This document shows positions 41,186 through 52,016 of a stretch of 64,000 nucleotides of DNA, one piece after another (the first letter of the stretch is position 1; every line of letters begins with the position of its first letter). Source of the DNA: Haloarcula taiwanensis (GTDB lineage: Archaea > Halobacteriota > Halobacteria > Halobacteriales > Haloarculaceae). Position numbers and translations under genes: made by a program. The DNA lies in the NCBI GenBank assembly GCA_002844335.1, contig CP019154.1, positions 1,240,001-1,304,000 of the forward strand, written 5' to 3'. A model generated the notes under the pieces. The model made no database searches. It was not told the origin of the DNA and was given only the letters and a program-made list of their open reading frames with translations.

Positions 41186-41943
41186 TACACCTTCACATCG
41201 TTGAACCGACCGTCGTACGCGACATGGTCGGGGTGCGTCGGCTCGGTCCCCTGCAGCATCAGCCGGTCGAACTTGCCCCACGTGTTTTCTAGCCCCAGAT
41301 GTGCCCACTCGACCGCCCGCCGGAGGTCGTGTGAGAGCCCGTCGCGATGGAACAGTGACCGCTCAACGTCGTTTTTCAGCGCCGTACTGAGCGCCGCCAC
41401 GTCGTCGAACGCCTCGGCAAAGGTCACGTACGCCTCACCGACAGTCCCACGGACGTGGGCATACGACGAGACGAACGGCTCGTGACCGGTTTCCGACGTG
41501 AACGACTGCGCGCGGTCCCGGTGGTGGGCCAGTTGTTTGGGGTTGTACACTTCCAGCGCGTCGATATTGTCCTCATACGCTTCAATATCATCCAGTCCGA
41601 GACTGACGTTGAGAAAGCCGGGATGGGGGACGAGGACGGCGGCGTCTTGGCGGTCCAGCTCTCGCATCGCGCCGTCGAAGGTAATGAAATCTGGAATCGG
41701 CTCTTCGAGACCGATGGCCAGTACGTGCCGGCGCTGTTGCCAGGTGCCAGTAAAGATCTCTCTGGCTGGAAACACTGTCAGCTCTTCGTCGGAAAACGCC
41801 TCTGCTTGCTGCCGTATCTCCGGGAGCCGCGTGAAATGCGGCGCGTACACCAGCCCGTCGAGGCCACGTGCCTTCGCGCGCTCGACGACCCGGTCGTCGA
41901 GTACTTTCACGTGGAGATCAACGGCGTACCCCTCGGGTTGCAC
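41182..41943 (-). CDS. PHP-domain phosphoesterase
   Basis: 253 residues if it starts at GTG 41943 (VQPEGYAVDLHVKVL). PHP features: DLHVKVLDD near the N-terminus, DGLVYAPHFTRLPEI, FPAREIFTG and VLVPHPGF. Some usual His residues are replaced (DLHVKV rather than DLHxHS), so catalytic competence is uncertain. Codons upstream of the GTG read as random, and the opposite-strand gene at 42059 limits extension. PHP proteins act as phosphoesterases or polymerase exonucleases. Confidence 0.7.
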   Translation of the reverse strand: MQPEGYAVDLHVKVLDDRVVERAKARGLDGLVYAPHFTRLPEIRQQAEAFSDEELTVFPAREIFTGTWQQRRHVLAIGLEEPIPDFITFDGAMRELDRQDAAVLVPHPGFLNVSLGLDDIEAYEDNIDALEVYNPKQLAHHRDRAQSFTSETGHEPFVSSYAHVRGTVGEAYVTFAEAFDDVAALSTALKNDVERSLFHRDGLSHDLRRAVEWAHLGLENTWGKFDRLMLQGTEPTHPDHVAYDGRFNDVKVY

Positions 41944-42025
41944 GGTCGACGCTAACTCCGTACTGCCATTAGGGGTTTCCGTTTCGGCAGTCTGCGAGAC
42001 AGACGGCTGACAGGTGGCAGCCAAC

Positions 42026-42033
42026 GTTTTTAA
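42026..42033 (+). promoter_or_regulatory. TATA-like element between PHP and zinc-finger genes
   Basis: GTTTTTAA lies about 30 bp before ATG 42059, predicting a leaderless transcript for the zinc-finger gene; the opposite strand (TTAAAAAC) may serve the PHP gene. Confidence 0.45.
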
Positions 42034-42058
42034 CCCCGCGTCGCCTGCCACTGAGCAA

Positions 42059-42358
42059 ATGCCACGCTGGGAGTGCGACATCGAAGGGGACGACAGACAG
42101 TTCGACCGCGTCGAGGAGCTCATCATCCACCAGTCGGTCGAACACGACCGCATCGAGTGCAAGGTCTGTGGTGCCGTTGTCCCCGACGGCTACTTCGCTA
42201 TCAAGCACGCGTTCGACGAACACTCCCGCGCGGAGTACGTTCGCGCCTACGACGCCTCCGCCGCCGAGGTCCGCCGCCGCGAACAGATCAAGGAGTCCGT
42301 CGAGGCCGCCGCCAACATGAGCGAAGTCATCGACCGACTGGAAGGCGGCGAAGCGTAG
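42059..42358 (+). CDS. Small haloarchaeal zinc-finger protein
   Basis: 99 residues from ATG 42059. CKVCGAVVPDGYFAIKHAFDEH gives a C-x2-C...H-x5-H zinc finger, preceded by an acidic N-terminus (CDIEGDDRQFDRVEELIIHQ) and followed by a long acidic helix. I recall a haloarchaeal family (possibly DUF7565) with the same layout. Function unknown; DNA- or protein-binding is plausible. Confidence 0.7.
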   Translation: MPRWECDIEGDDRQFDRVEELIIHQSVEHDRIECKVCGAVVPDGYFAIKHAFDEHSRAEYVRAYDASAAEVRRREQIKESVEAAANMSEVIDRLEGGEA

Positions 42359-42479
42359 CGACTGCCGTTGTGTTACCGCGTCGCCTGACCTGCACAGTGG
42401 TGACTGGAAACCAGTTTGAAACCGCTATGTGATCGCTTTTCCGCGGCGTACACCGCTCCGATTCGGGTTGAACGGAGAG

Positions 42480-42917
42480 CTATCGCTCTTCGGAGTCAAG
42501 AACCCGAATCTGGTCACCACGCACGGTAACCGGAATCGGGACCGTCGCCTCGTACAGTTCGACGGTGACCTGGTCCTTGCCCTCGTCGATGCGCTGGACC
42601 TGTGCCTTCTCGCCCTTGAACGGGCCGGCGATGAGTTCGACGATGTCGCCCTCTGCGATCCCTTCCACGTCCGGTTTCGGGGAGAGGAAGTGCTCGACTT
42701 CCGCCATCGAGGACTCGCCCTGCACGACGCCGTTGGCGTGGGGAATCTCGTCGAGGATACGGTCGAACACCGCAGCGTCGTCGGCTTCCACCATCACGTA
42801 ACTCGTCAGCGAGTCCGGCGCGAGCGCGGCGTGAATCTCGTCTTCTTCCCGGGAGATGATCATGTCTGCGACGGTGCGTTCCTGGCTGGCCGTGGTTTTG
42901 ACTGCGTAGATACCCAT
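42480..42917 (-). CDS. spt5: Transcription elongation factor Spt5
   Basis: 145 residues. The NGN domain occupies about 1-85 (MGIYAVKTTASQERTVADMI ... SYVMVEADD) and the KOW domain about 88-140 (GIAEGDIVELIAGPFKGEKAQVQRID), an intact NusG/Spt5 pair. Binds RNA polymerase clamp for processivity with Spt4. Immediately downstream of secE (4 bp), the conserved archaeal pairing. Confidence 0.94.
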   Translation of the reverse strand: MGIYAVKTTASQERTVADMIISREEDEIHAALAPDSLTSYVMVEADDAAVFDRILDEIPHANGVVQGESSMAEVEHFLSPKPDVEGIAEGDIVELIAGPFKGEKAQVQRIDEGKDQVTVELYEATVPIPVTVRGDQIRVLDSEER

Positions 42918-42921
42918 CGGT

Positions 42922-43101
42922 TTACACCGGCTTGCTGCCAGGTACGAAGGTCATCACGGCGAAGATGATGAACCCGAGCAGTCCGACCAGCGCGATGCCC
43001 GCGCCGGCGATTTTCGCGATCTGGGAGAACTCCTCCCACGACGGCGTACTCGCCAGTTTGAGTACGCGGATGTAGGAGGTGAGATCGTATGGAACGTCCA
43101 T
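42922..43101 (-). CDS. secE: Preprotein translocase subunit SecE (Sec61-gamma)
   Basis: 59 residues; ATG 43101, stop TAA 42922. Amphipathic N-terminus YIRVLKLASTPSWEEFSQIAK then one transmembrane helix (AGIALVGLLGFIIFAVM) define SecE. Clamps the SecYEbeta channel. The 4-bp gap to spt5 is the classical arrangement. A TATA-like AATATAGAAAAG at 43125-43136 sits 29 bp upstream. Confidence 0.92.
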   Translation of the reverse strand: MDVPYDLTSYIRVLKLASTPSWEEFSQIAKIAGAGIALVGLLGFIIFAVMTFVPGSKPV

Positions 43102-43124
43102 AGCGGGTCGTACCCACTGGTGGC

Positions 43125-43136
43125 TTTTCTATATTG
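43125..43136 (-). promoter_or_regulatory. TATA-like box of secE-spt5
   Basis: AATATAGAAAAG on the minus strand, centred 29 bp before ATG 43101. It shows the secE-spt5 operon has its own promoter although the usual upstream neighbour ftsZ is separated here. Confidence 0.5.
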
Positions 43137-43213
43137 TGGTGCGCGGCGACGACTCGAACCGCTCACAGCGTATCGCCTCGCTGAAAAGCGTAGTCGACAG
43201 AAGGGCCGACACC

Positions 43214-43241
43214 CCGGAACGGGCGTACAGAACCCGTTCGG
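43214..43241 (-). terminator. Imperfect hairpin after the transducer gene
   Basis: CCGGAACGGG ... CCCGTTCGG flanks about 9 nt, beginning immediately beyond the stop of the chemotaxis transducer. There is one unpaired base and no T-run, so the terminator assignment is weak. Confidence 0.3.
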
Positions 43242-45695
43242 TCAGTCGTCAGTCAGCGCAGTTCCGCCCGCTCCGTGGGTCCCCAGGTCGCCCCCGTCAC
43301 CGGCATCGTCGGTTTCGAACTGGTCGATAAGCTCCTTGAGGTCAGTCGCCTGACTGGAGAGCGACTGTATCTTCTCGGTGACCTCCGTGATCGACGCCGT
43401 CTGTTCCTCGGCAGACGCAGCGACGTTTTCTGCCTCGGCGGATGTCTCCTCGCTGATCGAGCCGACTTCCTCGGCCATCGAGACGACTTCTTCCATCGAG
43501 GCGGCCTGTTCGTCAGTCGCGTCGCTGATAGCCTGCACACCGTCGTTGGCCTCGTTGACCTGCTGGACGATACTGGTCAGCGCGTCGGTCGCGTTCTCGA
43601 CCGTCTCTTTCCCGGTGTCGACGCTCTCACCCATCTCCTGCATGTCCTCGACGGTGGTGTCCGTCCGGGACCGGATGTCGTCGATCATCGACTCGATATC
43701 AGTCGTCGCTTCCTGCGTTTCCTCGGCGAGCGTCTTGATCTCGCGGGCCACGACGGCGAACCCTTCGCCCGCCTCACCGGCCCGCGCAGCTTCGATGTTC
43801 GCGTTGAGCGCGAGCATATTCGTCTGTTCAGCGATTTCGTCGATAAGCGTCGTAACCTCGCCGATGCGCTCCATCTCCTCTGCGAGGGACTCCACCTGTT
43901 CGATAGCTTCGGTGGACTTCCGTTCGAGCGCCTCAATTTCGGCGGCGGCCTGCTCGGCGTATTCGCGGCCGGACTCGCCGTCGTTGACGGCCTGCTGGGA
44001 CTTCGACGCGACTTCGTCGGTCGACGAGGTGATTTCCTCGACGGTCGCCGACAGGTCGGTCATCTCGTCGCTCACCTGCTGGATGTTCCGGTTTTGCTCG
44101 TCAGCGCCTTCGGCGATCTGTTGCACCGACTCACTCACCGACTCGCTGGCCGACCGCACTTCCTGTGCGCTCGCGGAGATCGTCTCCGTCGAGCTGTCGA
44201 CAGTGCCGGCGAACCCTTCGATGCGGTTGACTGTCCGTTCGAGTTCCGCAATCATCTCGTTGAAACTTTCCGCGATGTCGACCATCGCGTCGTAGTCGCT
44301 ATCGGTGGCCATCCGCTGGGTGAGATCCCCGTCTGCCGACTTGTCCATCACTTTGCTGAACTCGGCCGCCTTGGCTTCGAGGGCGGCTGCCATCGACTCG
44401 GCGTCTTCTTTTGCCGCCTCCGCCTCATCTCTGGCAGCCTCGACGTCGGTAATCAACGCCTGGATGTCCTCGCCCATCTCCTCTAGCGCCGCACCGAACT
44501 CGCCGGGGATGCTCTCGTCCAGCGCCGGGTCGTCGAACCGCTTTGCAGCGAGCGCGTCGGCCTGGTCTGCGGCGGTCGTCAGATACGCCTGCATCGATGC
44601 GAAGGAGTCGTACAGCTGTCCCATCTCGTCGACGCGAGTAGTCTCCGGGAGGGTGCTGTTGATCTCACCTGCGGCGATATCCTCTGCGCTTTCAGCGACA
44701 CGGGCGAGTGCGTTCGCGGTTCCGCGTCCGATTGTCACGCCGACGACGAACAGCGCCCCGACGGCAAGCGCAAGCAGAAGCGCAATGTTCTGGGAGACAG
44801 CCGACTGCAGTGCAAACGCGCGGTCCTGGGGCACGTGATACAGCAACGCCCACTCAGTGCCGGTCACCGGCGTGTACGCCATCACGTACTTTCCGTCTTC
44901 CATGCCCGTTCTGGCAGAGACGGATTTGTAACCGGTTTCGCCGTTCAGCGCCGCCTCAACGCTCGTATCGGTCGCGTCTCCGGTTGCCGCGTACTCTTCG
45001 AGAATCGAGCTTTTCCGGTTGTCGAGTATGATCTGGCCACCTGACCCGACGACTTTCACGTCGCCCGTCGCAAACGGTGACGTGAACTCATGAGAGCGCG
45101 CCTCAAGCGACGCCGTCAGTACGACGTATTCGTCGCTGCCAGAGACAGGCTGAACGAACGCGATGACTGATTCATTACCGCTCTGGTATGCTTCGGACGT
45201 GTCCGTCGGTCCTGACGAGACGACTGCACCACTCGCGTCCGTCCACGGGTCGTCAACGTCGCTCAGTGCGACGCCGTTCAGGTCGTCGTCAGTGCTGGCG
45301 GTGACTGTGCCGTCAGCAGCGTCGACGTAATGCAGCGCCCGGACGTCTCCGGGAAGCCCGATGAGCTTCTGTTCGAGCCACCGCTGGTGTTCTGTATCCG
45401 AGGTTGACTCGGACCGGTCGCCGATAGACGCCGCGAGGAACGATGCCGTGGATTGCTTGTTCGAGACCCAGCTTGACACGGAACTGGACTGAGACTCCGC
45501 AACGCCGAGGATCTGCTCCTCGGTCTGTGACTCGACCAGCGAGCCCGTGTCGAGGTGGATCGCCGCGCCGCCGAGGGCGAGGATGACGACCACACCGAGC
45601 AACAGGACACCGAACTTCGCGGCGTAGCGCCGGCGAATAACGTCAGGGAGCGCACGTTCCGTCGCCTGTACCATTCGGCTGGGGAGTGAACTCAT
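43242..45695 (-). CDS. Methyl-accepting chemotaxis transducer, BasT/CosT-like
   Basis: 817 residues. A transmembrane helix near 27-48, an extracellular sensing region (about 50-290), a second helix near 293-315, two HAMP-like regions and the cytoplasmic signalling hairpin with the tip [25 protein letters not shown] 45695 overlaps the binding-protein gene by 4 bp (ATGA). The pair mirrors the halobacterial BasB-BasT and CosB-CosT systems, in which a lipoprotein presents amino acids or osmolytes to a transducer. The ligand here is unknown. Confidence 0.9.
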   Translation of the reverse strand: MSSLPSRMVQATERALPDVIRRRYAAKFGVLLLGVVVILALGGAAIHLDTGSLVESQTEEQILGVAESQSSSVSSWVSNKQSTASFLAASIGDRSESTSDTEHQRWLEQKLIGLPGDVRALHYVDAADGTVTASTDDDLNGVALSDVDDPWTDASGAVVSSGPTDTSEAYQSGNESVIAFVQPVSGSDEYVVLTASLEARSHEFTSPFATGDVKVVGSGGQIILDNRKSSILEEYAATGDATDTSVEAALNGETGYKSVSARTGMEDGKYVMAYTPVTGTEWALLYHVPQDRAFALQSAVSQNIALLLALAVGALFVVGVTIGRGTANALARVAESAEDIAAGEINSTLPETTRVDEMGQLYDSFASMQAYLTTAADQADALAAKRFDDPALDESIPGEFGAALEEMGEDIQALITDVEAARDEAEAAKEDAESMAAALEAKAAEFSKVMDKSADGDLTQRMATDSDYDAMVDIAESFNEMIAELERTVNRIEGFAGTVDSSTETISASAQEVRSASESVSESVQQIAEGADEQNRNIQQVSDEMTDLSATVEEITSSTDEVASKSQQAVNDGESGREYAEQAAAEIEALERKSTEAIEQVESLAEEMERIGEVTTLIDEIAEQTNMLALNANIEAARAGEAGEGFAVVAREIKTLAEETQEATTDIESMIDDIRSRTDTTVEDMQEMGESVDTGKETVENATDALTSIVQQVNEANDGVQAISDATDEQAASMEEVVSMAEEVGSISEETSAEAENVAASAEEQTASITEVTEKIQSLSSQATDLKELIDQFETDDAGDGGDLGTHGAGGTALTDD

Positions 45696-46930
45696 TGATT
45701 GCCTCCTGATTTGAAGAACCGTGACTGCAGTAGCTCCAGCGACTCGACCGACCCGTTCGTGACCCGTTCGATCAGGTACGAACTCAGCGGTTCGAGGTTC
45801 GCCGTCAGGTCAACGCTTCCGGACGCGCCCTGATAGTTCACCGCTCGACCTGCCTCGGTGAGTGACCGAACACGACCGAAGTCGCCGACTGAAACAGTGT
45901 GTCCAGACCCGCCGGAAACCGACTGAATGGTCTCGGCGATTGCCGGGCCGCTGGCTTCACCGGCCTGTTCGGCGGCACACGCCATCAAAAACAGCGCGTC
46001 ATACGCGTTGACCGAGTACGCTCTGGGCTGGTCGATATCTGAGAGCCGACGGACGAGTTCGAAGTACGCTTGCGTCCGTGCAGAGGACAGCGACGCGCTG
46101 TAGAACCCGTCGTAGTACGACGGGAGGTCGCCACCGAACATCCCTGCAGACAACACCCACGGAACATCGTGCTCCGACTGGCTGTATGCGTCAAGGATAC
46201 CCCGCTCCTGCCCGGAGACGCTGGTGAAAGTGACGGCATCAGGGTCGTTCTGGAACACGTCCGCAAGCGTGTCGTCGAACGACTCCGACGACGGGTCGTA
46301 CCGCACATCGGCGACGACCTCGGCGTCCAGCGCCTCACGCTGTGCCGCTGCCAGTCCAGCACCGAACGAGTTGTCGATGCTCAGTAATGCGACGGAATCA
46401 GCGTTGATGTACAGCGGGTCGTCGACGACCTTCGCCATCACCACCGCTTGCGTCCCGTCGCTTGGCACCGTTCGGCCGAAGTATTTCCGCCCGTTGGCTC
46501 GACCGGCAGTCGATAGCTGCGGGGCAGTACTGGCCGGGCTGACCTCCATAATCTCGTCGCTGGCCGCCTCCGGTGCGAGAGCGAGCGACGCGTCACTGAC
46601 GAGGCCACCGACGAAACCAATGACACCTCGGTCGACGAGTGTCCCGTACTGCTCGACAGCGGTTTCGGCGTTCGCTTCAGTGTCAAGGATGGTCACTTCG
46701 ACATCATTCCCGCGGATACCACCGGCCGCGTTGACATCGCTTGCTGCCTGCTCAACCATGCGCTTGCCGTGTTGCCCGAGTGGGGCGAGCGCACCACTGA
46801 GCGGGAGGAGCGCGCCGAACTGCACAGTGCCACCGCTCCCGTTCAGGGACCCAAGGCAGCCAGATGAGATGCCCAAACCCCCGGCTGCCAGACATTTTTT
46901 GAGTACACCACGCCTCGAATCCGAGTACAT
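45692..46930 (-). CDS. Chemotaxis-associated ligand-binding lipoprotein (BasB-like)
   Basis: 412 residues. A Tat-type signal with RRGVLKK and lipobox-like ISSGC at about residue 25 precedes a type I periplasmic-binding fold of the leucine/isoleucine/valine-binding (LivJ) class: [30 protein letters not shown]. No ABC permease or ATPase is nearby; the downstream overlapping transducer shows it feeds chemotaxis rather than uptake. TATA-like GTTTATC sits about 30 bp upstream. Confidence 0.87.
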   Translation of the reverse strand: MYSDSRRGVLKKCLAAGGLGISSGCLGSLNGSGGTVQFGALLPLSGALAPLGQHGKRMVEQAASDVNAAGGIRGNDVEVTILDTEANAETAVEQYGTLVDRGVIGFVGGLVSDASLALAPEAASDEIMEVSPASTAPQLSTAGRANGRKYFGRTVPSDGTQAVVMAKVVDDPLYINADSVALLSIDNSFGAGLAAAQREALDAEVVADVRYDPSSESFDDTLADVFQNDPDAVTFTSVSGQERGILDAYSQSEHDVPWVLSAGMFGGDLPSYYDGFYSASLSSARTQAYFELVRRLSDIDQPRAYSVNAYDALFLMACAAEQAGEASGPAIAETIQSVSGGSGHTVSVGDFGRVRSLTEAGRAVNYQGASGSVDLTANLEPLSSYLIERVTNGSVESLELLQSRFFKSGGNQ

Positions 46931-47056
46931 GAACAGAGAATCTGAATTTCCGGATAAACGCTTTTCGGCGGGAGTATCATTTATGATAGCAAAAATGTAG
47001 ATAGAGCGGCACGTAACGGCGATTAGTGGAAAGTAAAACCGAGGCGGCGAGGCAGA

Positions 47057-48217
47057 TTAGTCGACGTAGTCGATGTCTTCGCCGAGTTGCTGGGCGGCCT
47101 TCTCCTGTTCGGCCTCGCTCTGACCGTAGATCTGTGGACTCTCGACGCCGGTGACGACAATCATCGTCTCCATCTTGCCCTCGAACTCATTGTTGACCGA
47201 CGCGCCCCAGATAATGCGAGCGTCGGGGTCGATGCGGTCGTAAATCTCCTCGACGACGCCCTCGGCTTCCTCGATGCTCATGTCGGGACCACCGACCACG
47301 TTGACGAGCGCGGAGTTCGCGCCATCGAACTCCACGTCGAGCAGCGGCGAGCGCAAGGCAGAGCGGATGGAGTCCTGGGCCTTGTTTTCGGAGTCGGATT
47401 CGCCGAGGCCGATCATGGCGACACCGCCGTTCTCCATGATGGTCCGAACGTCGGCGAAGTCCACGTTGACGAGGCCGGGCTTGGTGATCAGTTCGGTCAT
47501 CCCCTTGACCGAGCGCATCAGCACACGGTCGCAGATCTTGAACGCGTCCTGCAGCGGCATGCTGGGTGCGTAGTCGAGCAGACGGTCGTTCGGGACGACG
47601 ATGACCGTATCAGAGACGGAGCGGAGGCGTTCGAGGCCGGCGTCAGCGTTGGCACGGCGGCGCTCACCTTCCGCGGTGAACGGAATCGTGACGATGGAGA
47701 TGGTGAGTGCGCCGGCTTCCTGTGCGGCCTGTGCGACCACCGGGGCCGCGCCAGTCCCGGTGCCGCCACCGAGACCGGCGGTGACAAACACCATATCCGA
47801 GCCGTCGATAGACTGCTGGATATCCTCGATATCCTCCTGTGCGGCCTCCTCACCGATCTTCGGGACTGAACCGGCCCCGCGGCCGCCGGTTCGCTTGCGG
47901 CCGATGAGAATCTTCGTGTCAGCAGACACCTCGTCGGCGAGGTGCTGTGCGTCGGTGTTTGCGGCGACGAGCTTGGCCCCGTGGATGCCTTCCTCCATCA
48001 TCCGGGTGACCGTGTTCCCGCCGGCACCGCCACAGCCGACAACCGTGATCTTCGTCTCCAGGTCTTTGACGACGCTTGCCAGTTCCTCGTCGGACATCGT
48101 CCCCGACGTCGACATGTCCTGTGACGGCGATGATGTAGTTTCGTTGACAGTTCCTCTGTCCGCGTCCTCCCCGTCTTGTTCTGCCTCGTCGATAGCGTCG
48201 TCAATTATCGAATCCAT
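47057..48217 (-). CDS. ftsZ1: Cell division protein FtsZ
   Basis: 386 residues. An acidic N-terminal 50-residue extension precedes the tubulin-like GTPase: [10 protein letters not shown] (61-70), the T-loop signature [10 protein letters not shown] at about 150-159 and the T7 loop [10 protein letters not shown]. Polymerises at midcell. The name FtsZ1 is given because archaea have two; the conserved link with secE-spt5 downstream supports the FtsZ1 clade, but a tree is needed. TATA-like ACTAATAAC about 30 bp upstream. Confidence 0.9.
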   Translation of the reverse strand: MDSIIDDAIDEAEQDGEDADRGTVNETTSSPSQDMSTSGTMSDEELASVVKDLETKITVVGCGGAGGNTVTRMMEEGIHGAKLVAANTDAQHLADEVSADTKILIGRKRTGGRGAGSVPKIGEEAAQEDIEDIQQSIDGSDMVFVTAGLGGGTGTGAAPVVAQAAQEAGALTISIVTIPFTAEGERRRANADAGLERLRSVSDTVIVVPNDRLLDYAPSMPLQDAFKICDRVLMRSVKGMTELITKPGLVNVDFADVRTIMENGGVAMIGLGESDSENKAQDSIRSALRSPLLDVEFDGANSALVNVVGGPDMSIEEAEGVVEEIYDRIDPDARIIWGASVNNEFEGKMETMIVVTGVESPQIYGQSEAEQEKAAQQLGEDIDYVD

Positions 48218-48241
48218 AATTTAAAGCGTCCTTGCAGACGA

Positions 48242-48251
48242 ATAGTTATTA
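48242..48251 (-). promoter_or_regulatory. TATA-like box of ftsZ
   Basis: ACTAATAACT on the minus strand, centred about 30 bp before ATG 48217. GTCAGAC repeats lie just upstream (about 48268-48285). Confidence 0.4.
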
Positions 48252-48320
48252 GTTTTCCCCCTCTGTCTGACGCTCGTCTGACGTGTTGATCCCCAGTTTC
48301 GGCGGCTAACGCGCCAGTGT

Positions 48321-49676
48321 TCACAGCGTATATCGACGTATACGCTCGCGCTGGAAGCGCTCCGGTCCGATCTCCTCCCCATCGATTTCGACTGACTCGC
48401 CCGAGGCGAGCTTCCCGAATTTCGGTCCTTCAGGGATGCCAGCCGTTCGCGCGAGGTCAGGATCGAACGCTGTCTCGCGGGCGATGAGTTCGTCCGCGGC
48501 CCACTCGACACTGTCGAAGCGTCGTTCGAGGATTTCGACGAGCGGGTCGACGACCGCTCGCAGGTCCGTCCCCGCCGGACAGATGATCGGCCCGGTGAAC
48601 ACCGTCCCGTTTTGCTCGGTCACGTACGCGATGGACTGCCGTTCGATGGTCTCGCGCAGCGCTTCGTTATCGACCCCGCGTACGTCCGAGATAAGTTCAG
48701 TGGGGAGTTCGAGCACGGTCCACTCGCCGTCGTATCCGGGCGCAAGCTCACCGAACCTCAGGCCATCGTCGACTGGGCAGACAGTGTCTTCGAGCGCCTC
48801 GACGAGGCCCAAGTTGACGCCGGTCGTCTCCTGAACGAACGTCTCGCTGACGACGCGGTAGCCCAGCGATTCGATAGCCGCCTGTAGGTCCGGCCGGTCG
48901 CCCTCCATGAGGGCGTAGTCGGCCGCACTGGCCTGGAGGGCGCGTTCGAGAACGGCGTCGCGCTCCTCGTCGCTGTCGGCCCACTCCGTCAGGACATCCA
49001 GTGACCAGTCAGCGGCGATGTGACCGACCGCCCAGTCCGTCTCGCGGACAACGCGCTCGAACCGCGGGGCGTAGTGGCCGCCGCCGACACCGAGGAGATG
49101 GCGGCGCGTCCCGTTCTCCCGCGGCTTGTCGGCCGGTTCGTCGGCGAGGTCCAGTATGGCTCTGGCGGCGGCCGCAGCGGCATCCGGGTCCTTCCACTGT
49201 GGTTCCGCGCTGCCGACCTCGACGAACATCGACGGGACTCCCACCGCTGTCGGGCCGTGGTGCGTACACTCCATGCCGACCTCGTAGTCAGGCGGGGCGT
49301 GGCGCTGGAGCGCCGAAACCACTGCCGTGTGTGCACCAGGACAGGCCCGGGCGAACCGGCCGTCTTCGCCGCCGTACTCCGCGATGCCAAAGTTCCCGGT
49401 GTGGTGGGCTGTCAGGAGTTCATCCGTCTCGCCGGCGTGTTTCGAGGCAAACACCAGCAGGTCCGGGCTGTCGAACGCCGCCCCGACGCGTTCGATGTCC
49501 AGATGCAACGCCTCGAACTCGCGGAGTTCCACGCCGTCAGTTCGGTACACCGTGCCGCCGCCCTCGCTGCCGGGCCGCGTCTCGTCGACGCTTGTCTCCC
49601 AGTCTCGGAGCGAGCGCAGGTGCTCCCCAATGTGAGTCGACGCCACGTCGGCGTGTGAAATAACGATGCCGAGCAT
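48321..49676 (-). CDS. dtdA: D-aminoacyl-tRNA deacylase, GEK1/DTD2 type
   Basis: 451 residues. Conserved LLVFASKHAGETDELLTAHHTGNFG and MECTHHGPTAVGVPSMFVEVG are the family signatures; a GVGGGHYAPRF motif is also intact. It removes D-amino acids from tRNA; an archaeal/plant type. The C-terminal 160 residues are an extra domain found in haloarchaea. ATG 49676 shares one base with the stop of the antiporter gene (TGATG). Confidence 0.9.
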   Translation of the reverse strand: MLGIVISHADVASTHIGEHLRSLRDWETSVDETRPGSEGGGTVYRTDGVELREFEALHLDIERVGAAFDSPDLLVFASKHAGETDELLTAHHTGNFGIAEYGGEDGRFARACPGAHTAVVSALQRHAPPDYEVGMECTHHGPTAVGVPSMFVEVGSAEPQWKDPDAAAAAARAILDLADEPADKPRENGTRRHLLGVGGGHYAPRFERVVRETDWAVGHIAADWSLDVLTEWADSDEERDAVLERALQASAADYALMEGDRPDLQAAIESLGYRVVSETFVQETTGVNLGLVEALEDTVCPVDDGLRFGELAPGYDGEWTVLELPTELISDVRGVDNEALRETIERQSIAYVTEQNGTVFTGPIICPAGTDLRAVVDPLVEILERRFDSVEWAADELIARETAFDPDLARTAGIPEGPKFGKLASGESVEIDGEEIGPERFQRERIRRYTL

Positions 49677-51061
49677 CAGTCCGCGTTCTCCAGAGTAGCT
49701 GGGTCACGGCCTATCGCGGTCCGGACGGCGTCTCCGGCCAGCCCGAACAGGTGTTTCAGCGCCTCGCGGCGCTGGACAAACAGTCCGGTCCCGATAATGA
49801 CGTACAGCCCCGTGTACGCCAGCAGGAGGTCGTGACTCGATATTGGCACAGCGACGAGGTCTCTGATGATAGTGAACTCAAGAACCACCTGCGAGATGAA
49901 CAGCACGAACAGCCCGATTGCTTCGCGGATGCTGATCTCGAAGTTGACCAGAATGGCGAGCGCAAAGAAGGACTGGGCCGCCGTAATCCAGATCTCTGCG
50001 CCCTGTCTGGCGTCGAACGGCAGCACGCTGTACCCGCCGAGCGCGATGGAGTACACCACTGCGATGGTCCCGATGAGCAGTGTCCACTGATTGAGTTTGG
50101 ACGAGATGAGGGCGTTGAACCCCGCCGTCGACCGGGCCTTGTTGACCAGCACGGCGACGACGATGAGTTCGGGCGACTCGCTGGCCAGCGGGGCGACCCA
50201 CTGGATCATGAAGAACTCGGGGATGCCGTTCGCGACACCAATCTCCTCCAGCCCGTGGGCGAACGGCTCGACCGCAGTGAAAATCATCGCACCCGAGTAG
50301 CCAAACAGCGCCAGGACGACGAGCGGCCGCCACGGCAGCGACCACTCCTGGAAGTACTTCGGCACGCCAACGGTGTGCTCGCTGTGTTCGATGTCGGACT
50401 TGAGCACGAGACCGATGTACCCGACGTAGAGGCCGACCAGAAACAGCGTATCGAGGATACCGATGCCGCCGCCGAGGGGGACGAGAAACGCCCACATCGT
50501 CGCCAGAAAGAGGAAGGTGATCTCGGTCGCGATGTCGGTGTCCAGCTGGACGGCGTCGGTCAGGAAGCCGTCGCGTTTCGTGACTGCGGGGTCTCGCGTT
50601 TTCGCGGCCCGCCAGACGGTGAACACGGCGATGCCGGCCCAGCCGATGCCGATGAGAATACGGTTCGCGCCGGTCATGTTCGCGATGGCGAGATTCGCGT
50701 CGTGACAGGCGCGAGCGAGCCCCCCGGTCGCGGACTCGATTTCTGCCGCCGTGAACTGCCGGCAGGCTTCTGTCGTCGCGCCGCCTGCCCCGGCGTTCCA
50801 GGCGTACAGCGCGTCGACTGCGTACTCGGGAGCCACTGCGAGAATTGCGAGGACGGCGATAGCGAAGGCCCTCGGCACGTCTTTTTCGGCGGTTTCAGCG
50901 CCCCAGGCCAGCAGGAACGACGCCCCGAGAACGGCGAACCCACTGACCGCGACGGTGGTCAGGGTCCCGACGTCAATGCCGGAGGTAAAGAGGTAAATCC
51001 AGCCGACAGTCAGGGCCATCGCGACGGCAACCTGCAGCAGTGGGTGACGTAGACGACTCAC
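49676..51061 (-). CDS. Sodium/calcium exchanger family antiporter
   Basis: 461 residues with about eleven membrane helices. Alpha-repeat motifs of CaCA exchangers are visible as [12 protein letters not shown] (near residue 78) and [19 protein letters not shown] (near residue 290), the latter with the ion-binding ESPE. A 60-residue extracytoplasmic loop with a Cys pair (ACRQ ... ARACH) follows the first repeat, unlike bacterial YrbG. It is the upstream gene of a two-gene unit with dtdA. Confidence 0.86.
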   Translation of the reverse strand: MSRLRHPLLQVAVAMALTVGWIYLFTSGIDVGTLTTVAVSGFAVLGASFLLAWGAETAEKDVPRAFAIAVLAILAVAPEYAVDALYAWNAGAGGATTEACRQFTAAEIESATGGLARACHDANLAIANMTGANRILIGIGWAGIAVFTVWRAAKTRDPAVTKRDGFLTDAVQLDTDIATEITFLFLATMWAFLVPLGGGIGILDTLFLVGLYVGYIGLVLKSDIEHSEHTVGVPKYFQEWSLPWRPLVVLALFGYSGAMIFTAVEPFAHGLEEIGVANGIPEFFMIQWVAPLASESPELIVVAVLVNKARSTAGFNALISSKLNQWTLLIGTIAVVYSIALGGYSVLPFDARQGAEIWITAAQSFFALAILVNFEISIREAIGLFVLFISQVVLEFTIIRDLVAVPISSHDLLLAYTGLYVIIGTGLFVQRREALKHLFGLAGDAVRTAIGRDPATLENAD

Positions 51062-51168
51062 TGTCGGACATGTGGCTAGGTCCGGCTGAAAAGCTTGCGA
51101 AAGTGTCGGCAGGAAGCTGTGTCTCGCAGAGCGTGGCGTTGATACGACCGGGGCGCGCTGACGTTGGT

Positions 51169-51966
51169 ATGGACGTTTACGGACTCATCGGAAACCCGGT
51201 CGGGCACTCGCTGTCGCCGCCGATGCACGAGGCGGGCTACGAAGCACTGGGACTGGATGCACGCTACGTCACGTTCGAACCAGCGGCCGACTCTGGTGCC
51301 GACGCCATCGACGCGGCGAAGACGCTCGGAATAGACGGCCTCAACGTCACGATTCCGTTCAAGCAGGACGTGCTAGACGCTGTCGACCCCGCGCCGCTCG
51401 CCGAGCGCATCGGCGCGGTCAACACCGTCGATTTCACCGGTGAAACGCCCACGGGCTACAACACCGACGCGGTCGGTGCGGTCAGAGCGTTGCGTCATCA
51501 CGACGTGGCGCTGTCGGGCACAGCTGTCGTCGTCGGGGCCGGCGGTGCGGGCCGAGCGGTCGCGTTCGGGCTCGCCGATGCGGGACTGTCGGTTCGGATT
51601 GCGAATCGCACCGAGTCCAAAGCCGACGGACTCGCCGATGAGGTCCCGGACGCCTCCGGCCATGGACTCGACTCGCTTCCCGACCTGCTTGCGGACGCCG
51701 ACATCCTCGTCAACTGCACCAGCGTCGGCATGGATGAAGATGCGACGCCGGTCCCCGCCGACGCGTTGCACGGCGACCTCGCGGTGCTCGATGCGGTGTA
51801 CACGCCGATTGAGACCCGTCTGCTACAGGACGCGGCGGCCGCGGGCGCAACGACAGTTGACGGCGCGTGGATGCTCCTGTATCAGGGGGTCGAAGCGTTC
51901 GAACGCTGGACTGGCGAGGACGCGCCCGTGGATAGGATGAACAGCCAGTTGCGCGAGCGCCTGTAG
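51169..51966 (+). CDS. aroE: Shikimate dehydrogenase
   Basis: 265 residues from ATG 51169. Substrate motif [17 protein letters not shown], catalytic Lys/Asp in VTIPFKQDV and YNTDAVGAV, and the NADP-binding [13 protein letters not shown] (residues ~125). Reduces 3-dehydroshikimate in the chorismate route that feeds the pab operon 700 bp downstream. The divergent antiporter gene ends its reading frame upstream at 51061. The in-frame codons before 51169 are not conserved. Confidence 0.93.
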   Translation: MDVYGLIGNPVGHSLSPPMHEAGYEALGLDARYVTFEPAADSGADAIDAAKTLGIDGLNVTIPFKQDVLDAVDPAPLAERIGAVNTVDFTGETPTGYNTDAVGAVRALRHHDVALSGTAVVVGAGGAGRAVAFGLADAGLSVRIANRTESKADGLADEVPDASGHGLDSLPDLLADADILVNCTSVGMDEDATPVPADALHGDLAVLDAVYTPIETRLLQDAAAAGATTVDGAWMLLYQGVEAFERWTGEDAPVDRMNSQLRERL

Positions 51967-52016
51967 CGGACCGGTCACCAGCAAGAGATTTGTGTGGGGG
52001 ATAAATACGTTCATGT

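Noticed and set aside
43102-43241. tRNA-like sequence (GGTTCGA-type core GACTCGAACC) near secE
   Set aside because: A GTTCGAAT-like TPsiC-like string is present by chance; no acceptor stem or anticodon arm can be formed.
43275-44486. Plus-strand frame opposite the chemotaxis transducer
   Set aside because: Repeated heptads of the coiled-coil gene generate an open antisense frame.
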